Source: CAZIDL01 sp964537825
GTDB lineage: Bacteria > Bacteroidota > Bacteroidia > Flavobacteriales_D > CAYVSK01
Direction: 5' to 3'
Assembly: GCA_964537825.1 (NCBI GenBank)
Contig: CAZIDL010000001.1
Span: 78,810-142,809 of the forward strand
Length of the DNA: 64,000 bases
Positions 42,369-50,997 of the stretch are shown piece after piece. The translations under genes and the position numbers were made by a program. The notes beneath the pieces were generated by a model. The model ran no database searches. It had not been told where the DNA came from and saw only the letters and a list, made by a program, of their open reading frames with translations. Every line of letters begins with the position of its first letter. The stretch's first letter is position 1.

Positions 42369-43523
42369 ATGAGTTCGGCAGGGTGGGGGCTGGCTTTTGT
42401 GACGACCCTTTCCTTGGTCTTTTATGCCCGTGAACTCCTTTCCTGGCGAAAGGGGATGTACAAGGCTTTTTCAACTTCTTCTGAAGCAGGTTCCGAAGCC
42501 GATAACGATGAAGTAAAAGGGATCTCCATCATCATCCCGTTCAGGAACGAATCCGCTCGGTGGGAAGGGCTTTTCGGAGACCTTCAAAGTCAAAAAGCTC
42601 CGAAAGGGGAATGGGAGGTCCTCTTCGTTGATGACCATTCAGAGGATGGAGGAAGGGAGGCGCTCGAGGGGGCATGCGAGGAGATCCCGAATTTCCGTAC
42701 CCTGAAGCTACCGGACGAAGAAAGCGGGAAAAAACGAGCTTTGGCGTTCGGGATCAGGGAGGCTTCTTATGAAAAGATCCTTACGTTGGATGCTGATTGC
42801 AGGGTCGGAGATACCTTTCTTCAGAAGCTTTTTGAACGATCCCGGAAAAAGCGAGCTGATCTGCACCTTTTGCCGGTTCTGCCCCATCCTCCCTCGGGTT
42901 TCCGGGACCATCTTATCTATTACGAAGCACTGGCTCTTCTCGGGGTTTTGATCGGTAGTGTTGAGGTCGGGGCCCCGAGGCTCGCAAATGGAGCCGGAAT
43001 GCTTTTCAGTCGATCCGTGTTCTTTGAAGAAGGGGAGTACGGACGGCACCTCCATATCGATTCCGGGGACGACCTATTCCTGCTACAGGAATGGACCAGG
43101 CAGGGAAGGAGGGTGGAAGTACTGCCCCATCGGCCGCTCCTGGTACGAACCTGCTATCCGGACGGGGTCCGGGAATGGCTCGATCAGCGCCTTCGTTGGG
43201 GAACGAAGGCAAAGGCTTTTGAAGATCGGGGGACCTTATGGTCGCTTTGGACCGTCGGAATGGTGGATCTGCTCTTGATCCTCAATGTTTTGTTCACAGT
43301 GGTCGTTCCATCTCAGCTTCCTGTCCTTCTCTTTTCATGGGGGGTGAAAGGAGGACTCGACCGAATATTCTTAATTTCGTCGCTCCAAAGACTCGGGAAA
43401 CGCTTTTCCTGGAAACATTTTCCGTTGGCTCTGCTCTTCCATCCTTTCCAGATCGTGCTGATCCCTGTTATCGCCCTTTTCCGGCGCCCCTACTGGAAAG
43501 GGAGACGGATAGCAGACCATTGA
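42369..43523 (+). CDS. membrane-anchored family 2 glycosyltransferase
   Basis: 384 residues. The N-terminal hydrophobic segment is followed by a GT-A domain (ISIIIPFRNESARWEGL; VLFVDDHSEDGG; ILTLDADCRV as the DxD-type metal site; SGDDLFLLQEW as the catalytic-base region; DQRLRWGTKAKAF as a QxxRW-like motif of processive enzymes). Two or three C-terminal helices (VDLLLILNVLFTVVVPS; FPLALLFHPFQIVLIPVIAL) anchor it. Sugar and acceptor are unknown. It sits between the flippase-like gene and a peptide/nickel-type ABC permease, with gaps of 3 and 6 bases. Confidence 0.88.
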   Translation: MSSAGWGLAFVTTLSLVFYARELLSWRKGMYKAFSTSSEAGSEADNDEVKGISIIIPFRNESARWEGLFGDLQSQKAPKGEWEVLFVDDHSEDGGREALEGACEEIPNFRTLKLPDEESGKKRALAFGIREASYEKILTLDADCRVGDTFLQKLFERSRKKRADLHLLPVLPHPPSGFRDHLIYYEALALLGVLIGSVEVGAPRLANGAGMLFSRSVFFEEGEYGRHLHIDSGDDLFLLQEWTRQGRRVEVLPHRPLLVRTCYPDGVREWLDQRLRWGTKAKAFEDRGTLWSLWTVGMVDLLLILNVLFTVVVPSQLPVLLFSWGVKGGLDRIFLISSLQRLGKRFSWKHFPLALLFHPFQIVLIPVIALFRRPYWKGRRIADH

Positions 43524-43529
43524 TGCTTC

Positions 43530-44786
43530 ATGAGTGCCAGGGAACCCAATAAGAACCGCTCGCTCACCGGCCAGGCCTGGAAACGGCTGAAGAGGAACAA
43601 GCTGGCTATGTTCGGTCTCTTTTTGATCGGAATGGCCGCCCTAATAGCCATTTTAGGGGGCTTAATACGTCCCGATCCGACTCCGAACGCTAACCGTCAG
43701 GTCCCTTCCCTCAAACACAAGAAACCAGGATTTAGCATCCGCTTCCTCAAAGTTCGTTACAACCAGAAGGTAGCGGAGAAGTGTTTCTGGGAGTACATGT
43801 TCTTCGGGGGACAGCTCAATAAGTACGATCATATTCCGATCAAGGATATCGAGTTGAAGGGCGAAAAGGTCGTCGTGAAAACTTACCAGGGAGGAGGAGA
43901 GAATGAGGGGGCCGTCGAAGGGGTGCCCTACCAGTTAGCGGATGTGATCCACCCCTTGGACGTGACACGGCCCTACAAGAGGGTCGACGGTGGGAAGGTC
44001 GCTTTCTATACGCTGGATGAAGGGAAAAAGGTGATGGCCATCCAAGAGCTTTGGAAAAAGCTGAAGGAAGAGCACCTTGTGGATCATACCTTTTATCTCG
44101 GTACCGATACCCATGGAAGGGACCTTCTCAGCCGCTTGATGGCGGGGACCATCGTTTCGCTTTCCGTTGGCTCGATCTCGGTCGTGATCTCCATCCTTAT
44201 CGGCGTTACGTTGGGGGCTATCGCAGGTTTTTTCAAGGGGTGGGTGGACGATATTATCATGTGGGCTATTAATGTGATCTGGTCCGTCCCGGCTCTTTTA
44301 TTGGTGATCGCTGTGACCCTGGCATTGGGAAAAGGGTTCACGAACATTTTCCTGGCTGTGGGATTGATCATGTGGGTGGAGGTAGCCCGTATCGTTAGAG
44401 GTCAGGTATTGGGAGTCAGGGAGAAAGAATTCGTAGAGGCCGGTAGGGCCCTTGGTTACAATTCTTCCCGTTTGATCGTACGCCACATCATCCCCAACGT
44501 CATGGGGCCCGTTATCGTGATGTCAGCCGCCAACTTCGCTTCTGCGATCCTCATCGAGGCCGGCCTCAGCTTTTTGGGTATCGGAGCGCAACCCCCGATG
44601 GCTTCATGGGGAAGTATGATCAAAAAGAGTTACAACATGATCACCATTCCCGGAAAGGAGTATCTTGCGATCCTCCCCGGCGTTTGTATCATGCTGCTCG
44701 TTCTAGCCTTTATGCTCGTGGGGAACGGTCTTCGCGATGCCTTTGATACGAAAGGGATCGACGATGAGGTCAATACCGGAGCATAG
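43530..44786 (+). CDS. OppC/DppC-type ABC transporter permease
   Basis: 418 residues. The N-terminal helix (LAMFGLFLIGMAALIAILGG) is followed by an extracytoplasmic insertion of about 150 residues, longer than in classical OppC. The inner-membrane core has the signature TFYLGTDTHGRDLLSRLM, the transport EAA-like loop EFVEAGRALGYNSSRLIVRHIIPN, and LSFLGIGAQPPMASWGSM. It would pair with an OppB permease and ATPases for import of peptides or other small solutes, but none of those is in the window. It ends 10 bases from the convergent flavin-reductase-like gene. Confidence 0.9.
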   Translation: MSAREPNKNRSLTGQAWKRLKRNKLAMFGLFLIGMAALIAILGGLIRPDPTPNANRQVPSLKHKKPGFSIRFLKVRYNQKVAEKCFWEYMFFGGQLNKYDHIPIKDIELKGEKVVVKTYQGGGENEGAVEGVPYQLADVIHPLDVTRPYKRVDGGKVAFYTLDEGKKVMAIQELWKKLKEEHLVDHTFYLGTDTHGRDLLSRLMAGTIVSLSVGSISVVISILIGVTLGAIAGFFKGWVDDIIMWAINVIWSVPALLLVIAVTLALGKGFTNIFLAVGLIMWVEVARIVRGQVLGVREKEFVEAGRALGYNSSRLIVRHIIPNVMGPVIVMSAANFASAILIEAGLSFLGIGAQPPMASWGSMIKKSYNMITIPGKEYLAILPGVCIMLLVLAFMLVGNGLRDAFDTKGIDDEVNTGA

Positions 44787-44796
44787 GGAAGCTTCT

Positions 44797-45696
44797 TTAA
44801 TCGTTGAAGCTCAAAAGGATCTTCCAGGCCGTTCGCACATCTCCGCTTTCTTTTAATAGCTCGCGGGCTTTCTGGTGAAGAGCCTTCTCCAGTTCCTCAG
44901 GCCGGTCCTCGTATTCGATGAAGAACTCGCTCAAGCGCGTCAATTTGTAATCGTTCACCTCGTTCTCATCCGGTAGCTCAGCGATCATGCCCAGCTCGCC
45001 GAGGTCATTGGCGCTCAGTACATCGCTTTCACGAACGGAGGAAGGCATCTGGTCCACGCCGATCCCCGGGGCTTTGGGGTCCGGTTTGGGCATCGTGAAA
45101 AGGGCGTTCCCGTTTGCCCTGCAGTAATAAGCACCTCCCATACGCCCGACAAGGTCGATACGCTCCTGATCGATCATTCCCTGCTCATCGAGCACCTCCT
45201 CGTTGATGTGGAAACGGACCGCCCGCACCAGTATAAGATTGCCAGCAGCACCTTGGTCCCCCAATTCGATCACGTCCTCCACCTTGCATTCGAATTGGAC
45301 CGGAGATTCCTTGACCCGGAAAGGGCGAACTATTTCCGGATCCAAAGGCGTGAGCCCCGCTTTCTCGAATTCGTTCACTCCTTTCTCGTACTCGCAGCTG
45401 GCCAGGTTCATTTGATGCACGATGGAATGGGTCACCACGTTGATCACCACCTCGGGAACTTCCTTGGCATTCTCGTAACTGTCCTTGACCGTATTGTCCC
45501 GACCCCGTCGAGCAGGTGAAAAAACCCCTACCGGAGGGTTGCTGCTGAAAAAGTTGAAAAAGCTGAAAGGGCTCAGGTTCGGGCTCCCTGCTTCGTCGAT
45601 CGTGCTGGCAAAGGCGATGGGTCGGGGGCCTACAGCCCCTAGCACGTACTGATGGCGGGTGGGGATGTCCAGCTCGTCAGGATCGATGGATCGCAT
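44797..45696 (-). CDS. flavin reductase-like (FMN-binding split barrel) family protein
   Basis: 299 residues. The N-terminal split barrel (about 15-170) has LGAVGPRPIAFASTIDEAG, LSPFSFFNFFSSNPPVGVFSPA and VINVVTHSIVHQMNLAS, typical of flavin reductase / DIM6-NTAB-type proteins that bind FMN. The C-terminal ~90 residues (MPSSVRESDVLSANDLGEL onward) are an extra helical part common in Bacteroidota versions. The start at 45696 (MRSIDPDELDIPTRHQYVL) follows a TACCTTTG element; a longer start would run across it. Reaction unknown. Confidence 0.85.
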   Translation of the reverse strand: MRSIDPDELDIPTRHQYVLGAVGPRPIAFASTIDEAGSPNLSPFSFFNFFSSNPPVGVFSPARRGRDNTVKDSYENAKEVPEVVINVVTHSIVHQMNLASCEYEKGVNEFEKAGLTPLDPEIVRPFRVKESPVQFECKVEDVIELGDQGAAGNLILVRAVRFHINEEVLDEQGMIDQERIDLVGRMGGAYYCRANGNALFTMPKPDPKAPGIGVDQMPSSVRESDVLSANDLGELGMIAELPDENEVNDYKLTRLSEFFIEYEDRPEELEKALHQKARELLKESGDVRTAWKILLSFND

Positions 45697-45718
45697 AGGC
45701 TCGTTCTTAAAGGGAGCG

Positions 45719-45726
45719 CAAAGGTA
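45719..45726 (-). promoter_or_regulatory. putative -7 promoter element of the flavin-reductase-like gene
   Basis: Minus-strand TACCTTTG fits TAnnTTTG and ends 22 bases before the ATG at 45696. Confidence 0.45.
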
Positions 45727-45780
45727 GTAGCTTAGCAAGGAGTTTCGGCAGTTCGATCCTCTCACTCCCCGGATCTTCAC

Positions 45781-45788
45781 TAATTTTG
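45781..45788 (+). promoter_or_regulatory. putative -7 promoter element of the tRNA-Leu gene
   Basis: TAATTTTG fits TAnnTTTG and lies 28 bases before the mature tRNA 5' end, a short precursor leader. Confidence 0.5.
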
Positions 45789-45816
45789 CGGGGCCGTCGG
45801 ATGCGGCGGCCGGCAT

Positions 45817-45899
45817 GCGGATGTGGCGGAATTGGTAGACGCGCTTGACTTAGGATCAAGTGCCTTTACGGCGTGGGGGTTCGAGTCCCTCCATCCGCA
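45817..45899 (+). tRNA. tRNA-Leu (anticodon UAG)
   Basis: GCGGATG at the 5' end pairs with CATCCGC at 45892-45898, followed by discriminator A. The anticodon stem CTTGA/TCAAG encloses CTTAGGA, giving anticodon TAG (reads CUA and other CUN codons). A long variable arm (GTGCCTTTACGGCGT region) and the GGTTCGAGTCC T-arm confirm a class II tRNA. CCA is not encoded. Trigger factor starts 65 bases downstream. Confidence 0.97.
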
Positions 45900-45933
45900 C
45901 GGTTCGGATGCAAGTTATGATCATTACTCGAAA

Positions 45934-45959
45934 GGCCCTTGGGGCCAAAAGCTAAGGAG
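45934..45959 (+). promoter_or_regulatory. leader hairpin and Shine-Dalgarno-like site of trigger factor
   Basis: GGCCC-TTG-GGGCC (45934-45946) forms a short GC hairpin after the tRNA. AAGGAG at 45954-45959 sits 4 bases before the ATG, an unusually good Shine-Dalgarno match for Bacteroidota. The hairpin might separate the tRNA from the tig mRNA. Confidence 0.4.
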
Positions 45960-45963
45960 CTAA

Positions 45964-47373
45964 ATGGAAGTCGAGCAAAAAGATATCGATGAGTTGAACG
46001 CAGAACTCCGGGTCCGGATCGAACCGGAGGACTACAAGGACGAACTGGAGCAGAAGATCGAGGAGCAGCGGAAGCAGGCTCAGATGCCAGGATTCCGTCC
46101 GGGCAAGGTGCCGAAGAGCCTTATAAGGAAAAAGTACGGGCAGAGCCTGATGGGCTATCTCATCGATCAGAAACTGCAGTCGAAGGTGCAGGAGCATTTG
46201 CAGAGCTTGGATCGGAAGACGCTGGGAGGTCCGATGCCAAAGGACGAGCAGCAGGAACAACAGCTCGATCCCGAGAACCCCCAACCACTCGAATTCGTCT
46301 ATAGTATCGGTTTCGCTCCTGAGATCGACACGGACCTCTCCAACGAGACCTTCACCTATTACAAGGTCAAGGTGGACGATGAGCTGGTCGACCAGCAGGT
46401 AGAGGACATACGCAAGCGCTATGGCCAATTGGTCGAGGTCGAAGAGGTCGGCGAAGAGGACATGGTGACCGGAGATCTCAAGGAACTCGACGAGAACGGG
46501 AACGTGAGAGCGGACGGCATCCAGCACCGCTCTAGCATCGTGTTGACCGCCATCGAGGATGAAGAGGCCCGGAAGCAGCTCCTGGGATTGAAAAAGGGCG
46601 ATAGCGTCGATATCGACCCGAGGCGTTTTTCCAAAGGCGAACAGGATCTGGCCTCGATGTTGAACATCGAGAAGGAGCAAGCTAGGGACCTCGATAGCAC
46701 TTTTCGCTACGAGATCCAGGATATTCGGCGGATGCAGCCCGCCGAGCTCGATCAGGAGCTCTTCGACAAAGTGCTCGGAGAAGGTGAAGTGGACAGTGAA
46801 GAAGCTTTCCGCGAACGGATCCGGCAACAACTCGAGGACAAGTTCGAACCCGAGAGTGACAAACTCCTCCAAAAGACGGTCCTCGAACATTTGATGGAAA
46901 AACAGGACCTATCCTTCCCGGAGGAGCACCTTAAGCGCTGGATCAAGGAGAACAATAAGGAGCCGATAACGGATGAGCAATTGGAGCAGGATTTCGACAA
47001 TTATGCTCGCAACTTGCGCTGGCAGCTCATCGAGAACAAGCTGATCGAAGAGAACGATATCCAAGTGGATGAGCAGGATGCAGTGAACTATACCAAGACC
47101 CTGCTCCAGAGGCAATACGATCAGTACGGGATCCCTTACCCCGGCGATGAGGAGATGGAACAGAGTGCTCGCCAGATCCTTCAGGATCAGAACGAGAGCC
47201 AGCAGATCTTTCAGAACCTTTATGGATATCAGCTGATCGAGCATTTCAAACAGAACCTCCAGCTCGAAGAGAAGGAAGTCTCCTACGACGAATTCCTTAA
47301 ATTGGCCCAAGATGAGGGCGACAAGAAGGAAAAAGAAGAAGCAAAAAGCGAACAAGAACAGACCACGACCTGA
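45964..47373 (+). CDS. tig: trigger factor (ribosome-associated chaperone)
   Basis: 469 residues. The ribosome-binding tail shows MPGFRPGKVPKSLIRKKYG (about 40-58), the contact site with the large subunit. The PPIase-like middle domain (about 155-240) is diverged, as in other Bacteroidota. The C-terminal substrate cradle is long, with EEHLKRWIKENN and a very Gln/Glu-rich distal part, ending in a charged EEAKSEQEQTTT tail. It acts on nascent chains at the exit tunnel. It heads the tig-clpP-clpX cluster, whose common order is conserved across bacteria. Confidence 0.95.
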   Translation: MEVEQKDIDELNAELRVRIEPEDYKDELEQKIEEQRKQAQMPGFRPGKVPKSLIRKKYGQSLMGYLIDQKLQSKVQEHLQSLDRKTLGGPMPKDEQQEQQLDPENPQPLEFVYSIGFAPEIDTDLSNETFTYYKVKVDDELVDQQVEDIRKRYGQLVEVEEVGEEDMVTGDLKELDENGNVRADGIQHRSSIVLTAIEDEEARKQLLGLKKGDSVDIDPRRFSKGEQDLASMLNIEKEQARDLDSTFRYEIQDIRRMQPAELDQELFDKVLGEGEVDSEEAFRERIRQQLEDKFEPESDKLLQKTVLEHLMEKQDLSFPEEHLKRWIKENNKEPITDEQLEQDFDNYARNLRWQLIENKLIEENDIQVDEQDAVNYTKTLLQRQYDQYGIPYPGDEEMEQSARQILQDQNESQQIFQNLYGYQLIEHFKQNLQLEEKEVSYDEFLKLAQDEGDKKEKEEAKSEQEQTTT

Positions 47374-47396
47374 TCGATAGGTCGAGGCCCAAACCC

Positions 47397-48089
47397 ATGA
47401 CCATGGAAGATCTCGGGAACGAGTTCAGAAAATACGCAGTACAGCATCACGGCATTTCAGGAGAAACGGTGGACAGCACCATCAAGGGGATGACCCCCTA
47501 TATCATCGAAGAGCGCCAGCTCAACGTTGCTCAGATGGATGTGTTCTCCCGCCTCATGATGGACCGGATCATATTCCTCGGCATGCCCATCAACGATCAA
47601 GTGGCCAACGTGGTGCAGGCGCAGCTCCTGTTCCTACAGAGTGCTGATCCGAAAAAGGACATCCAGCTCTATTTGAACACGCCTGGCGGTTCGGTCTATG
47701 CCGGATTGGGCATCTACGATACCATGCAGCACATTTCACCCAACGTTGCCACGATCTGCACCGGTATGGCCGCATCGATGGGGGCGGTCCTCCTCTGTGC
47801 CGGCGAGGAAGGGAAAAGGACGGCGCTCCGTCATTCCCGCGTCATGATCCATCAACCGATGGGCGGTGCTCAGGGGCAGGCGACGGACATCGAGATCACG
47901 GCTCAGGAGATCGTCAAGATGAAGCAGGAGCTCTATGCGATCATTTCAGAGCATAGCGGTCAGGAATACGATAAGGTCTACAATGATGGTGACCGTGACT
48001 TCTGGATGCGTGCCGACGAAGCCAAGGAATACGGAATGATCGACGAAGTGCTCGGTCACAAAGGGGAAGGAGCTCAGCAGGGAACCTGA
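47397..48089 (+). CDS. clpP: ATP-dependent Clp protease proteolytic subunit
   Basis: 230-residue serine protease that forms a tetradecamer with ClpX or ClpA/C. Catalytic Ser is in TGMAASMGAVLLCAGEEGKR, His in RVMIHQPMGGAQGQA, and Asp in the DRDFWMRADEAKEYGMID region. An N-terminal segment of about 40 residues before EERQLNVAQMDVFSRLM is longer than in E. coli and may be a propeptide or extended axial loop. Gap to clpX is 63 bases. Confidence 0.97.
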   Translation: MTMEDLGNEFRKYAVQHHGISGETVDSTIKGMTPYIIEERQLNVAQMDVFSRLMMDRIIFLGMPINDQVANVVQAQLLFLQSADPKKDIQLYLNTPGGSVYAGLGIYDTMQHISPNVATICTGMAASMGAVLLCAGEEGKRTALRHSRVMIHQPMGGAQGQATDIEITAQEIVKMKQELYAIISEHSGQEYDKVYNDGDRDFWMRADEAKEYGMIDEVLGHKGEGAQQGT

Positions 48090-48152
48090 TCCGCGTTTTG
48101 CTGTTCCAGGTTTAAGAATTGAACGATAAAGCGAAGCCATATCAGCGACAAT

Positions 48153-49400
48153 ATGGAGGATAAGGAAGTCAAATGCTCCTTTTGCGGAAGGAAGAAGAAG
48201 GACACGAACGTTCTGATCGCTGGCATTACCGGTTATATCTGTGACCGTTGCATCGCCCAGGGGAACAACATCGTGAAGGAGGAGATGATGGAGAAAGAAG
48301 GGAACGAATTGGAAGAGGAAGTGAAGGTCCAGAAACCCAAGGAGATCAAATCCTATCTGGACGAATTCGTGATCGGGCAGGACGAAGCCAAGCGAGTGAT
48401 GGCCGTAGCCGTCTACAATCACTACAAACGGCTCCTTCAAAAGCCTTCCGGTAACGAAGAGGAGGATGACGTGCGCATCCAGAAATCGAACGTCATCATG
48501 GTGGGAGAGACCGGAACCGGTAAGACGCTGATGGCCAAGACCATCGCTGACATGCTCAACGTCCCCTTCTGCATCGCTGACGCGACCATTCTGACCGAAG
48601 CCGGTTACGTGGGAGAGGATGTAGAGAGCATCCTCTCACGTTTGGTACAGGCAGCCGACAATGATGTGAAGCGGGCGGAAAAAGGGATCGTTTACATCGA
48701 CGAGATCGATAAAGTCGCCCGCAAAGGGGATAACGCATCGCTCACCCGGGATGTCTCCGGGGAAGGGGTGCAACAAGCGCTTCTGAAGCTCCTCGAAGGT
48801 TCCCAGGCCAATATTCCGCCTCAAGGAGGCCGCAAGCATCCCGAACAGAAGCTGATCCAGATCAAGACCGACAACATTCTCTTCATCTGCGGAGGGGCCT
48901 TTGATGGGATCGAACGGGTGATCTCCAGACGGATCAAGACCAGCGAGATCGGGTACAGCTCTTCACAGGATCAGGAGATCGATGAACAGAACATCCTCCG
49001 TTACATTTCGCCTCAGGACCTTCGCACCTATGGCTTGATCCCGGAGCTTATCGGACGTTTCCCGGTGCTCACCTACCTCCATTCCCTGGACCACGAAACG
49101 CTCAAGCGGATCATGACCGAACCGAAGAACGCTCTGATCAAGCAATACGTGAAGCTTTTCGAAATGGACGGGATCGAACTCAGCTTCGACAAGGAGGTCT
49201 ACGATTTCATCGTAGAAAAGGCCATCGAACTCGAGCTCGGAGCGCGGGGCCTTCGGTCCATCTGTGAAGTGATCATGCGGGATGCAATGTACGAGGTCCC
49301 CTCAGGAGAGGAGGGTGAGAATAAAAAATTCCGCGTCACCCTGCAGTACGCCAAGGATAAGTTCAATCGTTCCAAGATGGGTGAACTCAAGGTGGCGTGA
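48153..49400 (+). CDS. clpX: ClpX unfoldase, ATP-binding subunit of ClpXP
   Basis: 415-residue AAA+ protein. The N-terminal zinc-binding domain shows CSFCGRKK and ICDRCI (four Cys, residues about 7-35). Walker A GETGTGKTLMAKTIA, Walker B GIVYIDEIDKVAR and sensor 2 region LGARGLRSICEVIMRDAMYE are intact. The GYVG pore loop is present as EAGYVGEDVESIL, and the RKH-type loop region is found in QGGRKHPEQ. It feeds unfolded substrate to ClpP. A terminator follows the stop codon. Confidence 0.98.
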   Translation: MEDKEVKCSFCGRKKKDTNVLIAGITGYICDRCIAQGNNIVKEEMMEKEGNELEEEVKVQKPKEIKSYLDEFVIGQDEAKRVMAVAVYNHYKRLLQKPSGNEEEDDVRIQKSNVIMVGETGTGKTLMAKTIADMLNVPFCIADATILTEAGYVGEDVESILSRLVQAADNDVKRAEKGIVYIDEIDKVARKGDNASLTRDVSGEGVQQALLKLLEGSQANIPPQGGRKHPEQKLIQIKTDNILFICGGAFDGIERVISRRIKTSEIGYSSSQDQEIDEQNILRYISPQDLRTYGLIPELIGRFPVLTYLHSLDHETLKRIMTEPKNALIKQYVKLFEMDGIELSFDKEVYDFIVEKAIELELGARGLRSICEVIMRDAMYEVPSGEEGENKKFRVTLQYAKDKFNRSKMGELKVA

Positions 49401-49410
49401 GCTTCACGAC

Positions 49411-49443
49411 ATAAAAAAGGGGCGATCTCAGAGCGCCCCTCTT
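49411..49443 (+). terminator. rho-independent terminator of the tig-clpP-clpX unit
   Basis: AGGGGCG (49418-49424) pairs with CGCCCCT (49434-49440) around a 9-base loop, preceded by six A and followed by a short CTTCCC. The plus-strand T-tract is poor; on the minus strand the A-run becomes a T-tract, so it may serve better as the terminator of folA/thyA readthrough. Confidence 0.6.
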
Positions 49444-49485
49444 CCCGATGCTTCTTCCGGCAAACCCTCAGTTCACGTGGATCTG

Positions 49486-49560
49486 ATAAGCTTTCCAATT
49501 CACAGGGTCCGTGGAATCGCTTGGAAGCTAAGGTCCAGCTTTAACAACTGCTGGTCTTAT
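49486..49560. other. candidate structured RNA in the clpX-folA gap
   Basis: ATAAG (49486-49490) and CTTAT (49556-49560) could close a three-way junction. The first arm is CTTTCCAA / TTGGAAG (49491-49498 and 49521-49527, one bulge), extended inward by TTCAC / GTGGAA. The second arm is CCAGC / GCTGG (49535-49539 and 49550-49554). No open frame of note lies here. The remaining gap (49561-49669) holds only a short direct repeat, GGATAGC. Confidence 0.4.
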
Positions 49561-49669
49561 TGCGGATAGCAGGAAGCGATCCCACTATAAGGATAGCTCG
49601 GATCAAGAGGCCTGATAAGACATTTTTGCTCGTTCTGGTCCAAGGCTCATCATCATGCTGGCTTTATAC

Positions 49670-50173
49670 CTATACCCTTTCATAAGTTACGAAAGAATAT
49701 GGAAAGGGATGGGCCTTGTCGGGTGACCGCTCTTCTCGTTCCACCTCTTTCCATTCAGGGCCGATCTCAGGGAAGAATACGTCCCCGTCGAATTCAGCGT
49801 GGATCCATGTGATATAAAGGCGGTCAGCGATCTCCATACCGATCCTGTAGATCTGTTCCCCACCAACGATGAAAGGTTCCGTATCATTTTGTACACGGGT
49901 CAGGGCATCCTCTAGTGAGTGCACGACGAGGCAATCCTCATTCGGCACTTCGTAGCTTTCCCTTCGGGTGATGATGATATTGGTCCGATCGGGCAGGCTG
50001 CCTTTGAAGGATTCAAAGGTCTTTCGTCCCATGGTCACATGATGACCCTTGGTCTTTCGCTTGAAGAATTTCAGATCCTCCGGCATATGCCACATCAGCC
50101 CATTATCCTTTCCGATGGCACGATTCTCACTGCATGCCGCGATCATGGAGACCGTCATCCCCTTCCAGGTCAT
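49670..50173 (-). CDS. folA: dihydrofolate reductase
   Basis: 167 residues that reduce dihydrofolate to tetrahydrofolate with NADPH. Features: SMIAACSENRAIGKDNGLMWHMPEDLKFFK (active-site region with Trp, Glu/Asp and the Met20-type loop), HHVTMGRKTFES (NADPH site), and FIVGGEQIYRIGMEIADRLYIT. The ATG at 50173 overlaps the thyA stop (ATGA), so it is translationally coupled to thyA, matching the stoichiometric need to recycle folate after thymidylate synthesis. ATG at 50158 (MTVSMIAA) is an alternative start. Confidence 0.97.
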   Translation of the reverse strand: MTWKGMTVSMIAACSENRAIGKDNGLMWHMPEDLKFFKRKTKGHHVTMGRKTFESFKGSLPDRTNIIITRRESYEVPNEDCLVVHSLEDALTRVQNDTEPFIVGGEQIYRIGMEIADRLYITWIHAEFDGDVFFPEIGPEWKEVEREERSPDKAHPFPYSFVTYERV

Positions 50174-50964
50174 ACCGATACCTTGGCTTTGATATGCGGG
50201 TGAGGATGGTAGTCCTGGAGTTCAAAGTCCTCGTAGCTAAAGGAAAAGAGGTCTTTCACTTCAGGGTTGATCCACATCTTAGGAAGGGATCTCGGTTCGC
50301 GTTGCAACTGGGTGCGGGCTTGTTCCAGGTGGTCGTTGTAGAGGTGGACGTCCCCGAAGGTATGGATGAATTCGCCCGGTTCGAGGTCCGTTACTTGGGC
50401 GACCATCATGGTCAACAGGGCATAGGAGGCAATGTTGAAGGGAACCCCGATGAAAGTGTCGGCGCTTCGCTGGTATAATTGGCAGGAAAGTTCACCGTTC
50501 GCCGCGTAGAATTGGAAGAGGCAATGGCAAGGCGGGAGCCCCATTCGTTCGATATCGGCAACGTTCCAAGCCGATACGATGATCCGTCTTGAATGCGGCG
50601 TCTCGCGGATCTGCTCCAGTACTTTTTGGATCTGATCGATGTGCTGACCGTCAGGGGTTGGCCAGGAACGCCACTGGTATCCGTAGATGGGACCGAGGTC
50701 CCCGTTCTCATCCGCCCAGGGATCCCATATAGAAACGCCGTGCTCTTTGAGATACTCGATATTGGTGCTCCCCTGGAGGAACCAAAGGAGCTCGTGGATG
50801 ATGGAGCGAAGGTGGAGCTTTTTGGTCGTAAGGGCCGGGAACCCTTCTTGAAGGTCAAAGCGCATCTGATGGCCGAAACAGCTTAAAGTGCCCGTTCCCG
50901 TACGGTCTTCCTTAGCGGTTCCCGTATCGAGGATCTTTTGAAGGAGGTCCAGATATTGCTGCAT
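50170..50964 (-). CDS. thyA: thymidylate synthase
   Basis: 264 residues, the standard length, converting dUMP to dTMP with methylene-tetrahydrofolate. Catalytic Cys lies in LPPCHCLFQFYAANG, with LSCQLYQRSADTFIGVPFNIASYALL following (dUMP and folate contacts). The N-terminal RTGTGTLSCFGHQMRFDLQEGFP has the dUMP-phosphate Arg. TFGDVHLYNDHLEQ is conserved. It precedes folA in a coupled pair. Confidence 0.98.
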   Translation of the reverse strand: MQQYLDLLQKILDTGTAKEDRTGTGTLSCFGHQMRFDLQEGFPALTTKKLHLRSIIHELLWFLQGSTNIEYLKEHGVSIWDPWADENGDLGPIYGYQWRSWPTPDGQHIDQIQKVLEQIRETPHSRRIIVSAWNVADIERMGLPPCHCLFQFYAANGELSCQLYQRSADTFIGVPFNIASYALLTMMVAQVTDLEPGEFIHTFGDVHLYNDHLEQARTQLQREPRSLPKMWINPEVKDLFSFSYEDFELQDYHPHPHIKAKVSV

Positions 50965-50997
50965 GAAGGATCGAGCTGCTCAGGGTAATTGATAGGA

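Noticed and set aside
21753..49620. CCTGATAAG as a dispersed repeat
   Set aside because: Found near 21800, 49610 and inside a gene near 63265; three copies of a 9-mer in 64 kb is not convincing.
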